The notes under the pieces were generated by a model. It did not search any database. It saw only the letters and a list, made by a program, of their open reading frames with translations, and had not been told where the DNA came from. From Terrisporobacter othiniensis (GTDB lineage: Bacteria > Bacillota > Clostridia > Peptostreptococcales > Peptostreptococcaceae): DNA of 38,704 bases. The stretch spans positions 1 to 38,704 of the forward strand of contig NZ_JWHR01000005.1 in NCBI RefSeq assembly GCF_000808015.1, written 5' to 3'. Both the position numbers and the translations under genes were made by a program. Shown here one piece after another: positions 24,462-34,156 of the stretch (position 1 is the stretch's first letter; each line of letters opens with the position of its first letter).

Positions 24462-25643
24462 GTAGATAAAATTTATGAACTCTGCGAAAAGTACTATGAC
24501 AAAATTGTAGAAATCAGGCATCAATTACACATGTATCCAGAAGTAGGATACGATGAGTTTAATACATCTAAGTTAGTAATCAGCGAGCTAAAAAAATTAA
24601 ATCTAGAAATAAAAACAAATGTTGCTAAAACAGGTGTTATTACTTTATTAAAAGGAAAATACCCTGGAAAAACCATACTTGTTAGAGCAGATATGGATGC
24701 TCTTAGAGTTGATGAAGAAACTGATTTAGAATTCAAATCTAAGATTCCTGGTGTAATGCACGCTTGCGGTCACGATGGTCACACTGCTTCACTGCTTGGA
24801 GCTGCTATGATCTTAAGTGAACTAAAAGATAAGTTACATGGAAATATTAAGTTTATGTTCCAACCAGATGAAGAAATTGAAAGCGGAGCAAAACCAATGA
24901 TTGATGAAGGCATATTAGAAAATCCTCATGTTGATGCTGCCTTTGGTGGACATTTGTGGGGAGGAGTAAAAGAAGGAATGGTAGGTGTAAAACACGGTCC
25001 TATGATGGCCTCTCCAGACATATTCAATATAAAAATTATAGGTAAAGGTGGTCACGGTGGTGTACCACAAAGCTCAATAGATCCTATCCCAATTTTATCT
25101 CAGGTTATAAGTACACTACAAACTGTTGTAAGCAGAAAAAATAATCCTTTTACTCCACTAGTTCTTTCTTGTTGTCATGTGAAGGCAGGAAATACTGATT
25201 GTCATAATGCCATTCCAACAGAAGCACTTCTTGGTGGTACTGTTAGAGCTTTTGATGAGGAAACTAGAACTTAGACAGAAAAAATCATGGAAGATATTTT
25301 AAAAGGTATTACTACCTGTCAAGGTGCGACTTATGAATATGAATACATAAGACAATTTCCACCTTTAGTAAATGATGATAATATGACAAGTTTGACCATG
25401 AAATCAATAAAAAAAATCATTGGAGACAAAAATGTTTTTGAACTAAGCGAACCATCTATGGGTGGTGAAGATTTTGCATATCTGGCTAAAGAAGTGCCTG
25501 CTACCTTCGTTTTTGTTGGTATTGCAGAAGATGAAAATCATCCAGTACTTCATCATAATTCAAAATTCCAATGGGATGATAAAAATATGAAAGTTCTTTG
25601 TAAAGCTTTATGTCAAGTTTCAATTGACTATTTAAGTAGTTAA
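24462..25643 (+). pseudogene. Broken M20-family amidohydrolase
   Basis: The frame opens at about 24450 and reads VDKIYELCEKYYDKIVEIR, but no start codon exists where one is expected (ATA precedes GTA-GAT) and no binding site is present. M20 metal-site motifs follow: RADMDALRV, MHACGHDGHTAS, FMFQPDEE and GGHLWGG, then dimerisation-domain GKGGHGGVPQSSIDPI. An in-frame TAG at 25272-25274, after DEETRT, probably replaces Trp. The frame then continues to a C-terminal MGGEDFAYLA and a stop at 25643. At about 390 codons it is otherwise complete. Family members hydrolyse N-acyl or aminobenzoyl-glutamate-type amides, fitting the AbgT transporter relic next door. Confidence 0.82.
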
Positions 25644-25666
25644 ATTTTAATTAAGGGGGAGTTGTT

Positions 25667-26369
25667 TTGGGTAAAGTAAAAGAAGAAAAAAACAAGGACT
25701 GCTAATGCGATTCTTAAACGTAGTTGAAAAGGTGGGTAATAAATTACCAGACCAGTTACCATATTTGTAATACTTTGGTTTGTTGTTATGATATTATCGT
25801 ACTTTGTAGCTAAATCAGGTGTTACTGCTATACATCCTGGTCAAGTCGATGAAACAACTGGTAAAAATTTAGTTGTTCAAGGCCTCAATTTATTAAGTAA
25901 ATAACAATTGCAATTATTCTTAACAAGTATCGTTACAAACTTTACAAGTTTTGCTCCTTTAGGATTACTACTTGTTACTATACTTGGTGCAGGTCTTGCC
26001 GAAAAGTCTGGATATATGGAAACTGTTATGAAAACTACTGTTACTAAAGTTCCTAAAAAATTACTAACTGGTACAATAATATTCGTTGGTATAATAGCTA
26101 ATGCAGTGGTTGATGCAGGATTTTCTGCCAATTTAATGGTAAGTATGTTAGACATACTTGTTGCAGGATTTACAATTCCAGCTGCTCAAATTGTTAATTC
26201 AAATTATACTGGTACTCCTGCAATGAACTGATATTTCTTAATAATTTCAACATTTATACTTGTGGTTCTTGGTACATTTGTAACAGAAAAATATTTAGCT
26301 CCTCGTTTTGAGGGTACAGATTTTGTTGCCGCTGATAATGATGTAGATTCTGAAATAACTCCACTTTAA
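25667..26369 (+). pseudogene. Decayed AbgT-family transporter
   Basis: A GGGGGAG site precedes TTG 25667 (then G-K-V-K-E-E). One A appears lost from the run of seven near 25685, and further shifts occur before 25770. Matches resume as VTIFVILWF, MILSYFVAKSGVTAIHPG, FLTSIVTNFTSFAPLG, GAGLAEKSGYME and ANLMVSMLDILVAGF, characteristic of p-aminobenzoyl-glutamate transporters. Stops interrupt at 25902 (TAA), 26229 (TGA, expected Trp) and 26367 (TAA). At about 26116 an internal segment is missing: VDAGF joins directly to SANLMVSM, probably by deletion between similar GCAGGATTT-like repeats. The C-terminal half is gone. Normal length is about 500 aa. Confidence 0.78.
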
Positions 26370-26663
26370 AGAAAAGCTATGATTAATGATGCAAAATGTT
26401 CAGCAATTGCTGAAAATGCTTCCTCTGAAATAGTTGGTAAAAATAATGTGATAAAATTCGAAAAAGTAACTGGTAGCGAAGACTTCTCTTTCTATCTTGA
26501 AAAGGCTTCTGGTGCTTTAGCTTTTGTTGGATGTAGAAATGAAGAAAAATGTGCTTGCTTTTCTCTTCATAGTGGCAATTTCAATATTGATAAAGATGTC
26601 TTAGAAATAGGAACAAAATTATATGTAAAATATGCACTTGATTATTTAACTTCAGATAAATAA
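26370..26663 (+). pseudogene. C-terminal fragment of a second M20 amidohydrolase
   Basis: Directly after the AbgT relic, in the same frame, the sequence becomes the last third of another M20 enzyme: KCSAIAENASSEIV, the metal-binding VTGSEDFSFYLEKASGALAF, and a C-terminal HSGNFNIDKDVLEIGTKLY, ending at 26663. The first two thirds are absent. It differs in sequence from the M20 enzyme at 24462, so it is a separate gene, originally presumably encoded after abgT and fused to it by a deletion. The ATG at 26379 is internal to the family alignment and has no binding site, so translation is unlikely. Confidence 0.72.
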
Positions 26664-26680
26664 TTATAATTTACCTAATA

Positions 26681-26728
26681 TTAAAAAATAGCCATGTTAA
26701 AATTAAATTTAACATGGCTATTTTTTAA
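26681..26728. terminator. Strong bidirectional terminator
   Basis: AAAAAATAGCCATGTTAAA (26683-26701) pairs with TTTAACATGGCTATTTTTT (26708-26726) over a long stem with T-runs both ways. It ends the lactate operon (minus) and the decayed M20 cluster (plus). Confidence 0.9.
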
Positions 26729-26745
26729 TATTGTTATATAATTCA

Positions 26746-28134
26746 TTAATAAATTTTACCTGGATTTAAAATATTTTTTGGATCAAAAGCAAGTTTTATT
26801 CCTCTTAATATGTTTACATAGTTTTCATCTTTAGATTCACAGAAATATGGACTCTTGGCATATCCTATTCCGTGTTCTCCTGAAACTTCTCCTTTTAATT
26901 GTCTTGCTTTACTAAACATTAACTCGAAAGCATTAGAAAGTCTTTCTTTCCATTCTTCTTCTGGCAAATCATCTTTATGAGGATACACATGCAGATTTCC
27001 GTCTCCTGCATGCCCAAAACTTTTTATTCTAAGTCCAACCTCTTTTTGTATATCGTGAGTATATCTTATAAACTCTGCCACCTTGTCTCTTGGCACAACA
27101 ACGTCACACTCATCTATTACACTATTTGCTTTGAAGGCTTCTAAGAAAGCTCCCCTTGCAGACCATATACTTTCATTTCTCTCATCCGTATCTGAAATTA
27201 ATACATCATAAGCTCCGCATTCTAAGCAAAGTTTTGCCACATTTTCATATTCTTTTTCTATTTCTTCTGTAGAGTTTCCATCAAATTTTAATAATAAATA
27301 TGCATTAGATGAATTATCTGGGAATTTCTTTCCTAAAAATTCTTCAGCACCAACTATTGCTTCTCTTTCCATAAACTCTACTGCTGTTGGTATACATTTA
27401 GATTTTATAATTTTAGGAACAGTATCTATAGCAGACTCCAAGTTTGGAAAAGGTATAAGCAAACTAATTGCCTTTTTAGGTAATGGTAATAATTTAAGTA
27501 TGGCTTTTGTAACTATACCCAAAGTACCTTCTGAACCTACTATTAAATCTTTAACTGCATATCCAGATGAATTTTTAACTACTTTTCCTCCTACATTTAT
27601 TATTTCCCCATTAGGAAGTACTACTTCTAAACCTCTTACATAATCTCGTGTTACTCCATACTTTACTGCTCTCATTCCACCAGCATTAGTGTTTATATTT
27701 CCACCAATTGCTGCACTTTTTTCTCCTGGATCTGGTGGATAAAATAAATCATGTTCTTCTACATATTGACCGATTGTCATAAGTAAAACTCCTGGTTCTA
27801 CAGTTAGAGTTAAGTTTTCTTCATCAAGTTCTAGTATTTTATCCATTTTACACATATTAACCATTATCCCACCATAAAGTGCAACAGATGCTCCAGAAAG
27901 TCCAGTTCCTTGTCCCCTAGGAGTCACTGGTATATTATTTTCATAAGCATATTTCATTATTTTTGAAACTTGATCACGATTTCTCACATAAACCATAGCT
28001 TCTGGATATTTTAGCTCCCCTGCTAATTCATCATGAGCAAAATCTTCACTTATTTCATCACCAACTATAACATCTTCAGCATTACAAATACTTTTTAAAA
28101 ATTCTATATCATTTTTATCTAATTTTTTATACAT
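26746..28134 (-). CDS. lctD: FAD-linked D-lactate dehydrogenase subunit (LctD/GlcD type)
   Basis: A 462-aa flavoprotein that oxidises lactate to pyruvate. The N-terminal FAD_binding_4 domain has [17 protein letters not shown] and [22 protein letters not shown], with [16 protein letters not shown] following. The C-terminal FAD-oxidase domain has [16 protein letters not shown] and [10 protein letters not shown]. Encoded after etfB-etfA, it matches the lactate dehydrogenase/Etf complex of acetogens, which drives lactate oxidation by NAD+ with simultaneous ferredoxin oxidation (electron confurcation). AAGGAGGGG precedes ATG 28134; the 12-residue longer reading has no binding site. Last gene of the operon. 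Confidence 0.88.
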   Translation of the reverse strand: MYKKLDKNDIEFLKSICNAEDVIVGDEISEDFAHDELAGELKYPEAMVYVRNRDQVSKIMKYAYENNIPVTPRGQGTGLSGASVALYGGIMVNMCKMDKILELDEENLTLTVEPGVLLMTIGQYVEEHDLFYPPDPGEKSAAIGGNINTNAGGMRAVKYGVTRDYVRGLEVVLPNGEIINVGGKVVKNSSGYAVKDLIVGSEGTLGIVTKAILKLLPLPKKAISLLIPFPNLESAIDTVPKIIKSKCIPTAVEFMEREAIVGAEEFLGKKFPDNSSNAYLLLKFDGNSTEEIEKEYENVAKLCLECGAYDVLISDTDERNESIWSARGAFLEAFKANSVIDECDVVVPRDKVAEFIRYTHDIQKEVGLRIKSFGHAGDGNLHVYPHKDDLPEEEWKERLSNAFELMFSKARQLKGEVSGEHGIGYAKSPYFCESKDENYVNILRGIKLAFDPKNILNPGKIY

Positions 28135-28208
28135 AATATTCCCCTCCTTTTTATAATAAAGCTTATTCATTTATATTTTCATACATTTACTTAATCATCA
28201 GATGTATC

Positions 28209-29429
28209 TTATGCTTTAGCTAATATATCTTGTTTACTACATGAATTAATAGAATTTTCAATCTTTTCAATTAACATTGGAATTATTTCATAAATATCCC
28301 CTATTAATGCTAAATGAGCCACATCAAATATAGGAGCATTTTCATCTTGATTTATGGCAATTATATAATCTGACCCCTTCATACCCGCAACAAATTGAAC
28401 TGCTCCAGACACACCACAAGTTATTATAAGTTTCGGTTTTACTGTTCTTCCACTAAGTCCTATTTGTTTTCTAGGATCTACCCAGCCTGCCTCAATAGTT
28501 GGTCTAGTTCCTCCTATTTGTGCACCTAGTAAATCTGCCAACTTTTCTGCCATTTGTATATCTTCTGCTTTTTTAAATGCTCTACTTACAACAACAACTA
28601 CTTCTGCATCTTCTATACCTATAACTTTATTTTTAATTTTAGTTTCTAAAACTTTTATATTAGATTGTAATTTATTCTTTTCAATTTCACATATAGTTAT
28701 TTTTCCAGTAGGATTTTCTACTTTCTCTGGTGCATTAAATATTTTATATCTAACTGTAGCAAATTGAGGTCTATGGTTTGGAGTATTTATATGTGCCATT
28801 ATATTTCCACCAAATGCCGGTCTTATTTGGTCTAAGTCTGTATTTTCTTGAATATCTAAAATTGTACAATCTGCAGTAAGCCCTGTTCTAAATCTTGCAG
28901 CAAGTCTAGGTGCTAAAGATCTTCCTATAGTTGTTCCACCAAATAACATAATTGTTGGCTTAATTTTAGATATATAATTTTCTACTGCTGCAGTGTATGG
29001 TTCTATTCTAAATTTATCTAATTCTTCATCATCATAAACAAAAACTTCATCCACACCATAAGAAAGCAGTGGTAAACATTTATCTTTTATATTATTTCCA
29101 ACAAATACACAATAAACTGGATGATTTATTTTTGCTGCTAATTCTCTTGCCTTACCTATTAATTCATAAGTAACTGGATGAATTTCGCCATCTGAATGTT
29201 CCACATAAACTGTGATACCTTTCCACTCATCCTTATTTATAGCAACCTTTTCATCTTCTTCAAATTCAAAAGTGCCTTCTGGACCTTTTTTTACACACAT
29301 TTTACACATTTTACAAGCTGCGTTTATTTCAACTTTTCCATCTATTTCTTCCAATGCACCAAAAGGACAAAGTTCTAACACTTCTTCTATATTATCAATT
29401 TTATTTTGATTAACAATTATCTTAGCCAT
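28209..29429 (-). CDS. etfA: Electron transfer flavoprotein alpha subunit with N-terminal Fe-S domain
   Basis: A 406-aa protein. Residues 1-60 are a ferredoxin-like extension with C21 in CPFGAL and C39, C42 and C45 in CKMCKMC, sufficient for one [4Fe-4S] cluster. Residues about 75-260 are EtfA domain I and the remainder the FAD-binding domain (GGTRPTIEAGWVDPRKQIG, KLIITCGVSGAVQFVAGMKGS, IIAINQDENAPIF). The extra Fe-S domain is typical of LctC in the Acetobacterium-type lactate dehydrogenase complex, where it connects to ferredoxin. It starts 18 nt after etfB; AAGGAGG precedes ATG 29429. Confidence 0.9.
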   Translation of the reverse strand: MAKIIVNQNKIDNIEEVLELCPFGALEEIDGKVEINAACKMCKMCVKKGPEGTFEFEEDEKVAINKDEWKGITVYVEHSDGEIHPVTYELIGKARELAAKINHPVYCVFVGNNIKDKCLPLLSYGVDEVFVYDDEELDKFRIEPYTAAVENYISKIKPTIMLFGGTTIGRSLAPRLAARFRTGLTADCTILDIQENTDLDQIRPAFGGNIMAHINTPNHRPQFATVRYKIFNAPEKVENPTGKITICEIEKNKLQSNIKVLETKIKNKVIGIEDAEVVVVVSRAFKKAEDIQMAEKLADLLGAQIGGTRPTIEAGWVDPRKQIGLSGRTVKPKLIITCGVSGAVQFVAGMKGSDYIIAINQDENAPIFDVAHLALIGDIYEIIPMLIEKIENSINSCSKQDILAKA

Positions 29430-29447
29430 TATATTATTCCTCCTTAA

Positions 29448-30236
29448 CTATATTATTTTTAAGTCTACTATTTTATTGAATAGAGCTTCACATAACTCAT
29501 TACTACTACCTTTTAATACATTTTTATCTGTATTTGGTGTAGGCGGGAAAATCCTCTTAACTTGAGTCGGTGAACCATTTAATCCATAATGATGTTCATC
29601 TTTATCTTCAAAATCACCTAAAGTAAACATTGGTATTTCTCTATCCTTAGTATCCATCTTTAATTTAAAAGAAGGTAATCTTGGCTGGAATATATCTTTT
29701 TCCACAGTAATTAGACATGGATAAGTTATTTCACATACTTCCATAGAAGTAGGTAAATCTATCTCAACTACTATGGAATCTTCTTTTACTTCTATTATTT
29801 CAGTTACGTTTGTCACGTGAGGTATGTTTAAAAACTCAGCAATTTCTGAACCAACTTGTGCTGTGTCGCCATCTGTAGTTTGTTTTCCACATATGATTAA
29901 ATCTGGATTAGATATTTTTTTAATCCCTTGAGATAAAGTATAAGAAGTAGCAAGAACATCTGCTCCACCAAATTTTCTATCACTAATTATTGCTCCTTCA
30001 TCAACACCCATGGAAAAACTTTCTTTTATTACAGTTTTAGCTTGAGGTGGTCCCATTGTTATGGTTTTTATAGTAGCTCCCTTTTCTTTTTTTATTCTTA
30101 ATGCCGTTTCTAAGGCAAATAAATCGTAGGGATTCATCTTTGAATCTACTCCATCTCTTTTTAAAACTCCAGTAACTGGATCAACTTCAACTTGTGTAGT
30201 TCCAGGAACTTGTTTAACACATACTAAAATTTCCAT
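29448..30236 (-). CDS. etfB: Electron transfer flavoprotein beta subunit
   Basis: A 262-aa partner of EtfA carrying the bifurcating FAD in such complexes. Visible: ILVCVKQVPGTTQVEVDP at the start, NPYDLFALETALRIKKEKG, TMGPPQAKTVIKESFSMGVDEGAIIS, and the EtfB signature around IICGKQTTDGDTAQVGSEIAEFL. The GDTAQVG loop is the AMP/FAD-binding site region. It corresponds to LctB of the lactate dehydrogenase/Etf complex. GGGGGAAG precedes ATG 30236. It lies 76 nt after larA in the same operon. Confidence 0.92.
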   Translation of the reverse strand: MEILVCVKQVPGTTQVEVDPVTGVLKRDGVDSKMNPYDLFALETALRIKKEKGATIKTITMGPPQAKTVIKESFSMGVDEGAIISDRKFGGADVLATSYTLSQGIKKISNPDLIICGKQTTDGDTAQVGSEIAEFLNIPHVTNVTEIIEVKEDSIVVEIDLPTSMEVCEITYPCLITVEKDIFQPRLPSFKLKMDTKDREIPMFTLGDFEDKDEHHYGLNGSPTQVKRIFPPTPNTDKNVLKGSSNELCEALFNKIVDLKII

Positions 30237-30312
30237 TCTTCTTCCCCCTTAACTATTTAATCAACCAAGTTGCCTTCATTAATAACAAAAGCATCTTGCT
30301 TATACTATAATT

Positions 30313-31587
30313 TTATTTAACTATTACAGATACACCATCTGGAATAACAACAACTTTAGCATCTTTACCTTTAATTTCATAAGCCATATTTAGTGCCTCA
30401 TCAAAATTATAAGCATGTTTCATATGCATATTTTTAATCATTTGTGGGTCACATTGATCTGTAACCATTATTACTGTAAATCTATCTAAAATTCTTGCTA
30501 GTATTTGAAATTCCCATTGATCAGGAACAGTATCTTCTTTTTTTACATTTCTTACATTTTCAAGTATTTCTTTTGGACATAAAGCATTTGCCACATTATT
30601 ATAAAAAGACTGACCTCCATGGCCATCATTGCAAGCTGCTACCATTATTATTACTCCGCCTTCTTTACAAGTAGCCTCAGCCGCCGTCATTCCTTTTACT
30701 GATTGATAAATATTCTGGTCAAGAGGATAACCTCCATTTGTACTTACAACTATGTCTGATGGAACTTTATCTATTTTTGATAAATTAGTTACAAATTCAC
30801 ATCCTTCTTTATGCGCTTTGTCCACATCTCCTGCAAAGGATGCTATAACTTTCTTATCTTTGTCTATTGCCACGTTAACAATAAAAGCTAAGTTGGCAGT
30901 TTTTGCAGCATATACCATATCTTCATGTATAGGATTATTTTTCAAAATTCCTGTTCTTGAATTATCATTATCTATAAATTCACTACAGTGGTTATACATT
31001 ATAGTTTTTGCAGAAGCTATTCCTGGTAAAATACTTTTTCTTCCTCCAGAAAACCCTGCAAAGAAATGTGGTTCTATAAAACCTTCAGCTATAAGTAAGT
31101 CTGCCTCTGCAGCCAATTTATTTATATAAAAATCTCCTCCAGAAGGTAGTACACCCATTTTTTTCATGTCTTCATCCTTAGTTGATATATGCATTACAAT
31201 TTCTTCATTTTCAACTATTTCTTCTCCCAACTTAAAAATTAATTCTTCTTTTGTGCTAGGTCTATGAAAACCTGTTGCAACTAAGATTTTAATTTTTGCC
31301 TTTGGATTACCTTTTCTAATTCTTTCTAATATTTGTGGCATTATTACACGACTTGGCACTGGTCGTGTATGATCACTAGTTATAATCACAATATTTTCTT
31401 TATCTTTTGATAATTCTTCTAATCTTGACTGGCCTATTGGATTGTCCAAAGAATCTTTCACAATCTCACTTTCTGTCTTATTTACTATAAAATCATGAGC
31501 CTTAGAAACTAATATAGCTTCTAAATTTCTATCTTCTATTTCTAAATTCATACCCTGTTTTGAATAAGGTACTTTTATAATTGCCAT
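30313..31587 (-). CDS. larA: Nickel-pincer lactate racemase
   Basis: A 424-aa cytosolic enzyme interconverting L- and D-lactate with a covalently bound nickel-pincer nucleotide. The catalytic and ligand residues fall at the characterised positions: H108 in TGFHRPS, H174 in EPHFFAGFSGG, K184 (cofactor-attachment lysine) in GGRKS, and H200 in MYNH. It lets the D-specific dehydrogenase downstream use both isomers. Genes for cofactor synthesis (larB, larC, larE) are not in the window, so they must be elsewhere. AAGGGGGAG precedes ATG 31587; 25 nt after lutP. Confidence 0.92.
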   Translation of the reverse strand: MAIIKVPYSKQGMNLEIEDRNLEAILVSKAHDFIVNKTESEIVKDSLDNPIGQSRLEELSKDKENIVIITSDHTRPVPSRVIMPQILERIRKGNPKAKIKILVATGFHRPSTKEELIFKLGEEIVENEEIVMHISTKDEDMKKMGVLPSGGDFYINKLAAEADLLIAEGFIEPHFFAGFSGGRKSILPGIASAKTIMYNHCSEFIDNDNSRTGILKNNPIHEDMVYAAKTANLAFIVNVAIDKDKKVIASFAGDVDKAHKEGCEFVTNLSKIDKVPSDIVVSTNGGYPLDQNIYQSVKGMTAAEATCKEGGVIIMVAACNDGHGGQSFYNNVANALCPKEILENVRNVKKEDTVPDQWEFQILARILDRFTVIMVTDQCDPQMIKNMHMKHAYNFDEALNMAYEIKGKDAKVVVIPDGVSVIVK

Positions 31588-31612
31588 AATAAAAACTCCC
31601 CCTTAATTAAAT

Positions 31613-33205
31613 TTAAAGTCCTAGTATAGGTAAAAATCTACCAAAATATACGATTAAACCAAGTATAATTACGTATCCTAAACAATACTTCACCGTAGAG
31701 CTAAATATTTTTCCTTCTTGACCAATAAGCCCTGTAGCAGATGTGGCTATGGCTATACTTTGTGGCGAAATCATTTTCCCCGCTGTTGCGCCTGCTGTGT
31801 TTGCTGCAGCAATCCAGTAAGGATCTATTGATAAAGATTTGGCAGCCTCCACTTGCAATCCTCCAAATAGAATATTGGCTGAAGTGTCACTTCCCGTAAC
31901 AAAAGTCCCTATAGCTCCAAGAAGTGGTGAAATTAGCGGATAAAAACTACCTGTTATTGCACATAAACCAAAGGATATGGAGCTGGTCATTCCACTATAA
32001 GACATAATTTTTGATATGGCTACTATGGACATTATTGTTATGAAAGACGTCTTTAATTGTATAACCGTATCCTTAAAAACAATTGCCATATATTTAATAT
32101 TTAGCTTTTGTATAATTCCAGCTATAAAAGTTGCTATAATTATCATCATACCAGGTGTGTTAATCCAAGAAAAACTTGTAGTTGATGTAGCATTTCCACT
32201 ATATATATGGAAACTACTACTAACTTTTCCTACTAAAGCATTTAAACTTGGTACTAATGGACTAGTAAGTAATATTAAGGTGCATAGCAGTATATATGGT
32301 AGCCAAGCTAGAACACCTTCTTTTAAAGTAACTTTTTTACTTGCGTATACATCTCCCGTATTCTCTATTTCAAAACTTTCTTTCTCAAATTCAGCTTCAT
32401 TTGATGAATTTTCTACTTTTTTCTTATTAATTAATTTGGCCATTAATATAGTACAAACCATACTACAAATACTTCCTATAAGCGCTGGAAGTTCTGCTCC
32501 TAAATATTTAGCAATAAATATTTGAGGTATTGCAAAAGCTACTCCAGAGACTAAGGTAATACAAAAAACTCCTTTTATTGATTTTAAACCTTTTCCTGTG
32601 ATAATAACTAGTAAGAATGGTATTAACATAATAAATCCTGCTAACTGTATTGATGTGATATAACTAAGTTTGATAACGTCTAGACCTGTTACAGTAGCTA
32701 AAGTTGTTACGGGTATTCCTATTGCTCCAAAAGCTGTTGGTACCGTATTAGAAATTAAGCAGATTACTGCTGCAAATATGGGATTAAATCCAATTGATGC
32801 TAATATACTAGCTGGTATAGCAACAGCTGTACCATAACCTGCAACAGCCTCTAAAAATCCTCCAAATCCCCACGCTAAAATTAATACTTGTATTCTCTTG
32901 TCTGTTGTAATACTAGATAACATTAATTTCATTGTGTCCATAGTTTTTGTTTTAACGGCTAAGTTATAAGTAAATAATGCAGCTACAATTACTAAAAGTA
33001 TGGGCCAAAGTGCTATCGCCATACCTTCAACAGATGCTGTTACCCCATCAATAACTGGCATCTTCCAAAATATTATTGCTATTAGCAAACTTAAAAATGC
33101 TGTAAATAAACAAGTCTTATGAGCTGGTAGTTTTAATGCTCCTAAAGAAACTATCAACCATATAATAGGAACTAAAGCAATCAAAAATAAAACATATTGA
33201 TTCAT
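31613..33205 (-). CDS. lutP: L-lactate permease (LutP/LctP family)
   Basis: A 530-aa membrane protein with about 12-14 hydrophobic helices, importing lactate with protons. Family segments visible are EAVAGYGTAVAIPASILASIGF, GAIGIPVTTLATVTG, and the C-terminal GTFVTGSDTSANILFGGLQ and GATAGKMISPQSIAIA. A charged loop (around residues 265-290) lies in mid-sequence. First gene of lutP-larA-etfB-etfA-lctD. GGGGGAAG precedes ATG 33205. Its promoter has a palindromic operator directly after the -10 (33251-33265), beside the FCD-type regulator gene. Confidence 0.93.
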   Translation of the reverse strand: MNQYVLFLIALVPIIWLIVSLGALKLPAHKTCLFTAFLSLLIAIIFWKMPVIDGVTASVEGMAIALWPILLVIVAALFTYNLAVKTKTMDTMKLMLSSITTDKRIQVLILAWGFGGFLEAVAGYGTAVAIPASILASIGFNPIFAAVICLISNTVPTAFGAIGIPVTTLATVTGLDVIKLSYITSIQLAGFIMLIPFLLVIITGKGLKSIKGVFCITLVSGVAFAIPQIFIAKYLGAELPALIGSICSMVCTILMAKLINKKKVENSSNEAEFEKESFEIENTGDVYASKKVTLKEGVLAWLPYILLCTLILLTSPLVPSLNALVGKVSSSFHIYSGNATSTTSFSWINTPGMMIIIATFIAGIIQKLNIKYMAIVFKDTVIQLKTSFITIMSIVAISKIMSYSGMTSSISFGLCAITGSFYPLISPLLGAIGTFVTGSDTSANILFGGLQVEAAKSLSIDPYWIAAANTAGATAGKMISPQSIAIATSATGLIGQEGKIFSSTVKYCLGYVIILGLIVYFGRFLPILGL

Positions 33206-33250
33206 TCAAACTTCCCCCTTGTTATAGTACTGGTCATTCCACTAATGGTC

Positions 33251-33303
33251 AGTGGTATTACCACTTTTTCTTTTATTGTATTCCTTATTAGAATAAAAAA
33301 CAA
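33251..33303 (-). promoter_or_regulatory. Lactate operon promoter and FCD-type operator
   Basis: On the minus strand TTGTTT (33303-33298), 17 nt, TACAAT (33280-33275). Ten bases downstream is the 15-bp palindrome AGTGGTATTACCACT (33251-33265), over or just after the start site, of the TGGT...ACCA type bound by FadR/LldR/PdhR-like regulators. A degenerate copy, ACTGGTCATTCCACT, lies at 33229-33243. Binding would block initiation until lactate relieves it (inference from family). Confidence 0.7.
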
Positions 33304-33342
33304 GAATAGTTTGAATATTAACAATATTTCTACTAATAAATA

Positions 33343-34056
33343 TTAATCATTTATATCTATTATTATTTTTTCCACATAATCCATATGATCTTTCATAGCT
33401 TTTATAGATAATTCTTCATTTTTATTGATAATTGCATCACAAATTTCCTTATGTTGACACAGCAAAAATTTATCTGCAGAATCTTTTTTAATAATTTCAC
33501 ATCTAGCATCTTCAATAAACTTTTCAAATAACATTGATGATGTAGTAAATAAACATTCTATTAAATAATTTTTACTCATTGATGCCAACTTATTATGAAA
33601 TTCTTTATCCAATTTAACTAATATTTCATTTCTATTTTCATTTAAAGTTTCTTCTTCCATTTGATTAACTATATTTAAAAGTTCCCTACAATCAATATTT
33701 GTAGCTCTATTAGCAGCCAATTTAGAGCTTTCTATTTCTAAAATTTTTCTTAATTCGAAAATATCTTGAGATTTACCATTATTTAATTTAAAAATCATTG
33801 ATAAAGGCTGTAGTAATGATTTTTCAGGATTAGTACATATAAAATTACCTTCCCCATGTATACTCTCAATTACACCCATTGCTTCTAAAACTCTAATGGC
33901 CTCTCTTACAGATGCTCTACTTATATTCATTAGTTCACATAATTCTCTCTCTGATGGTAATTTATCACCCTTTTTTAAGTCTCCTGATAAAATATTTTGT
34001 TGTATTTGCTCTATGACCTGCTCATAAACTTTTCTATTTGGTATACTATTGAACAT
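33343..34056 (-). CDS. GntR/FCD-family regulator of lactate operon (LldR/LutR-like)
   Basis: A 237-aa transcription factor. The N-terminal winged HTH (about residues 8-75) contains GDLKKGDKLPSERELCELMNISRASVREAIRVLEAMGVIES and GEGNFI, split here by a short turn. The C-terminal FCD domain (about 95-230) is all-helical with metal/ligand residues such as Glu and the His of DKEFHNKLA and CQHKEICDAI. Members near lactate genes bind lactate and derepress. Its gene lies directly upstream of lutP on the same strand with its own promoter (TAGACA, 18 nt, TATAAT at 34115-34086). GGGGGAG precedes ATG 34056. Confidence 0.85.
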   Translation of the reverse strand: MFNSIPNRKVYEQVIEQIQQNILSGDLKKGDKLPSERELCELMNISRASVREAIRVLEAMGVIESIHGEGNFICTNPEKSLLQPLSMIFKLNNGKSQDIFELRKILEIESSKLAANRATNIDCRELLNIVNQMEEETLNENRNEILVKLDKEFHNKLASMSKNYLIECLFTTSSMLFEKFIEDARCEIIKKDSADKFLLCQHKEICDAIINKNEELSIKAMKDHMDYVEKIIIDIND

Positions 34057-34085
34057 GTTTCTCCCCCTTAATATCTCATAAGTAG

Positions 34086-34115
34086 ATTATATATTACATT
34101 CTTATAAATTGTCTA
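34086..34115 (-). promoter_or_regulatory. Promoter of the FCD regulator gene
   Basis: On the minus strand TAGACA (34115-34110), 18 nt, TATAAT (34091-34086), about 30 nt before the start codon. The remainder of 34057-34371 contains the terminator at 34157-34206 and nothing else recognisable. Confidence 0.5.
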
Positions 34116-34156
34116 ATTTTCTATTTTAAACAACTTTATTGGTAAATTTTCCAAAC

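Noticed and set aside
24471..25274. Functional shorter M20 peptidase translated from the internal ATG at 24531.
   Set aside because: That ATG lies inside the conserved N-terminal block, has no binding site, and the frame still ends at the premature TAG before the C-terminal catalytic part.
247..26663. Stop-codon reassignment to explain in-frame stops.
   Set aside because: TAA, TAG and TGA all occur inside broken genes, while intact genes end at ordinary stops and the broken genes also have frameshifts and deletions.
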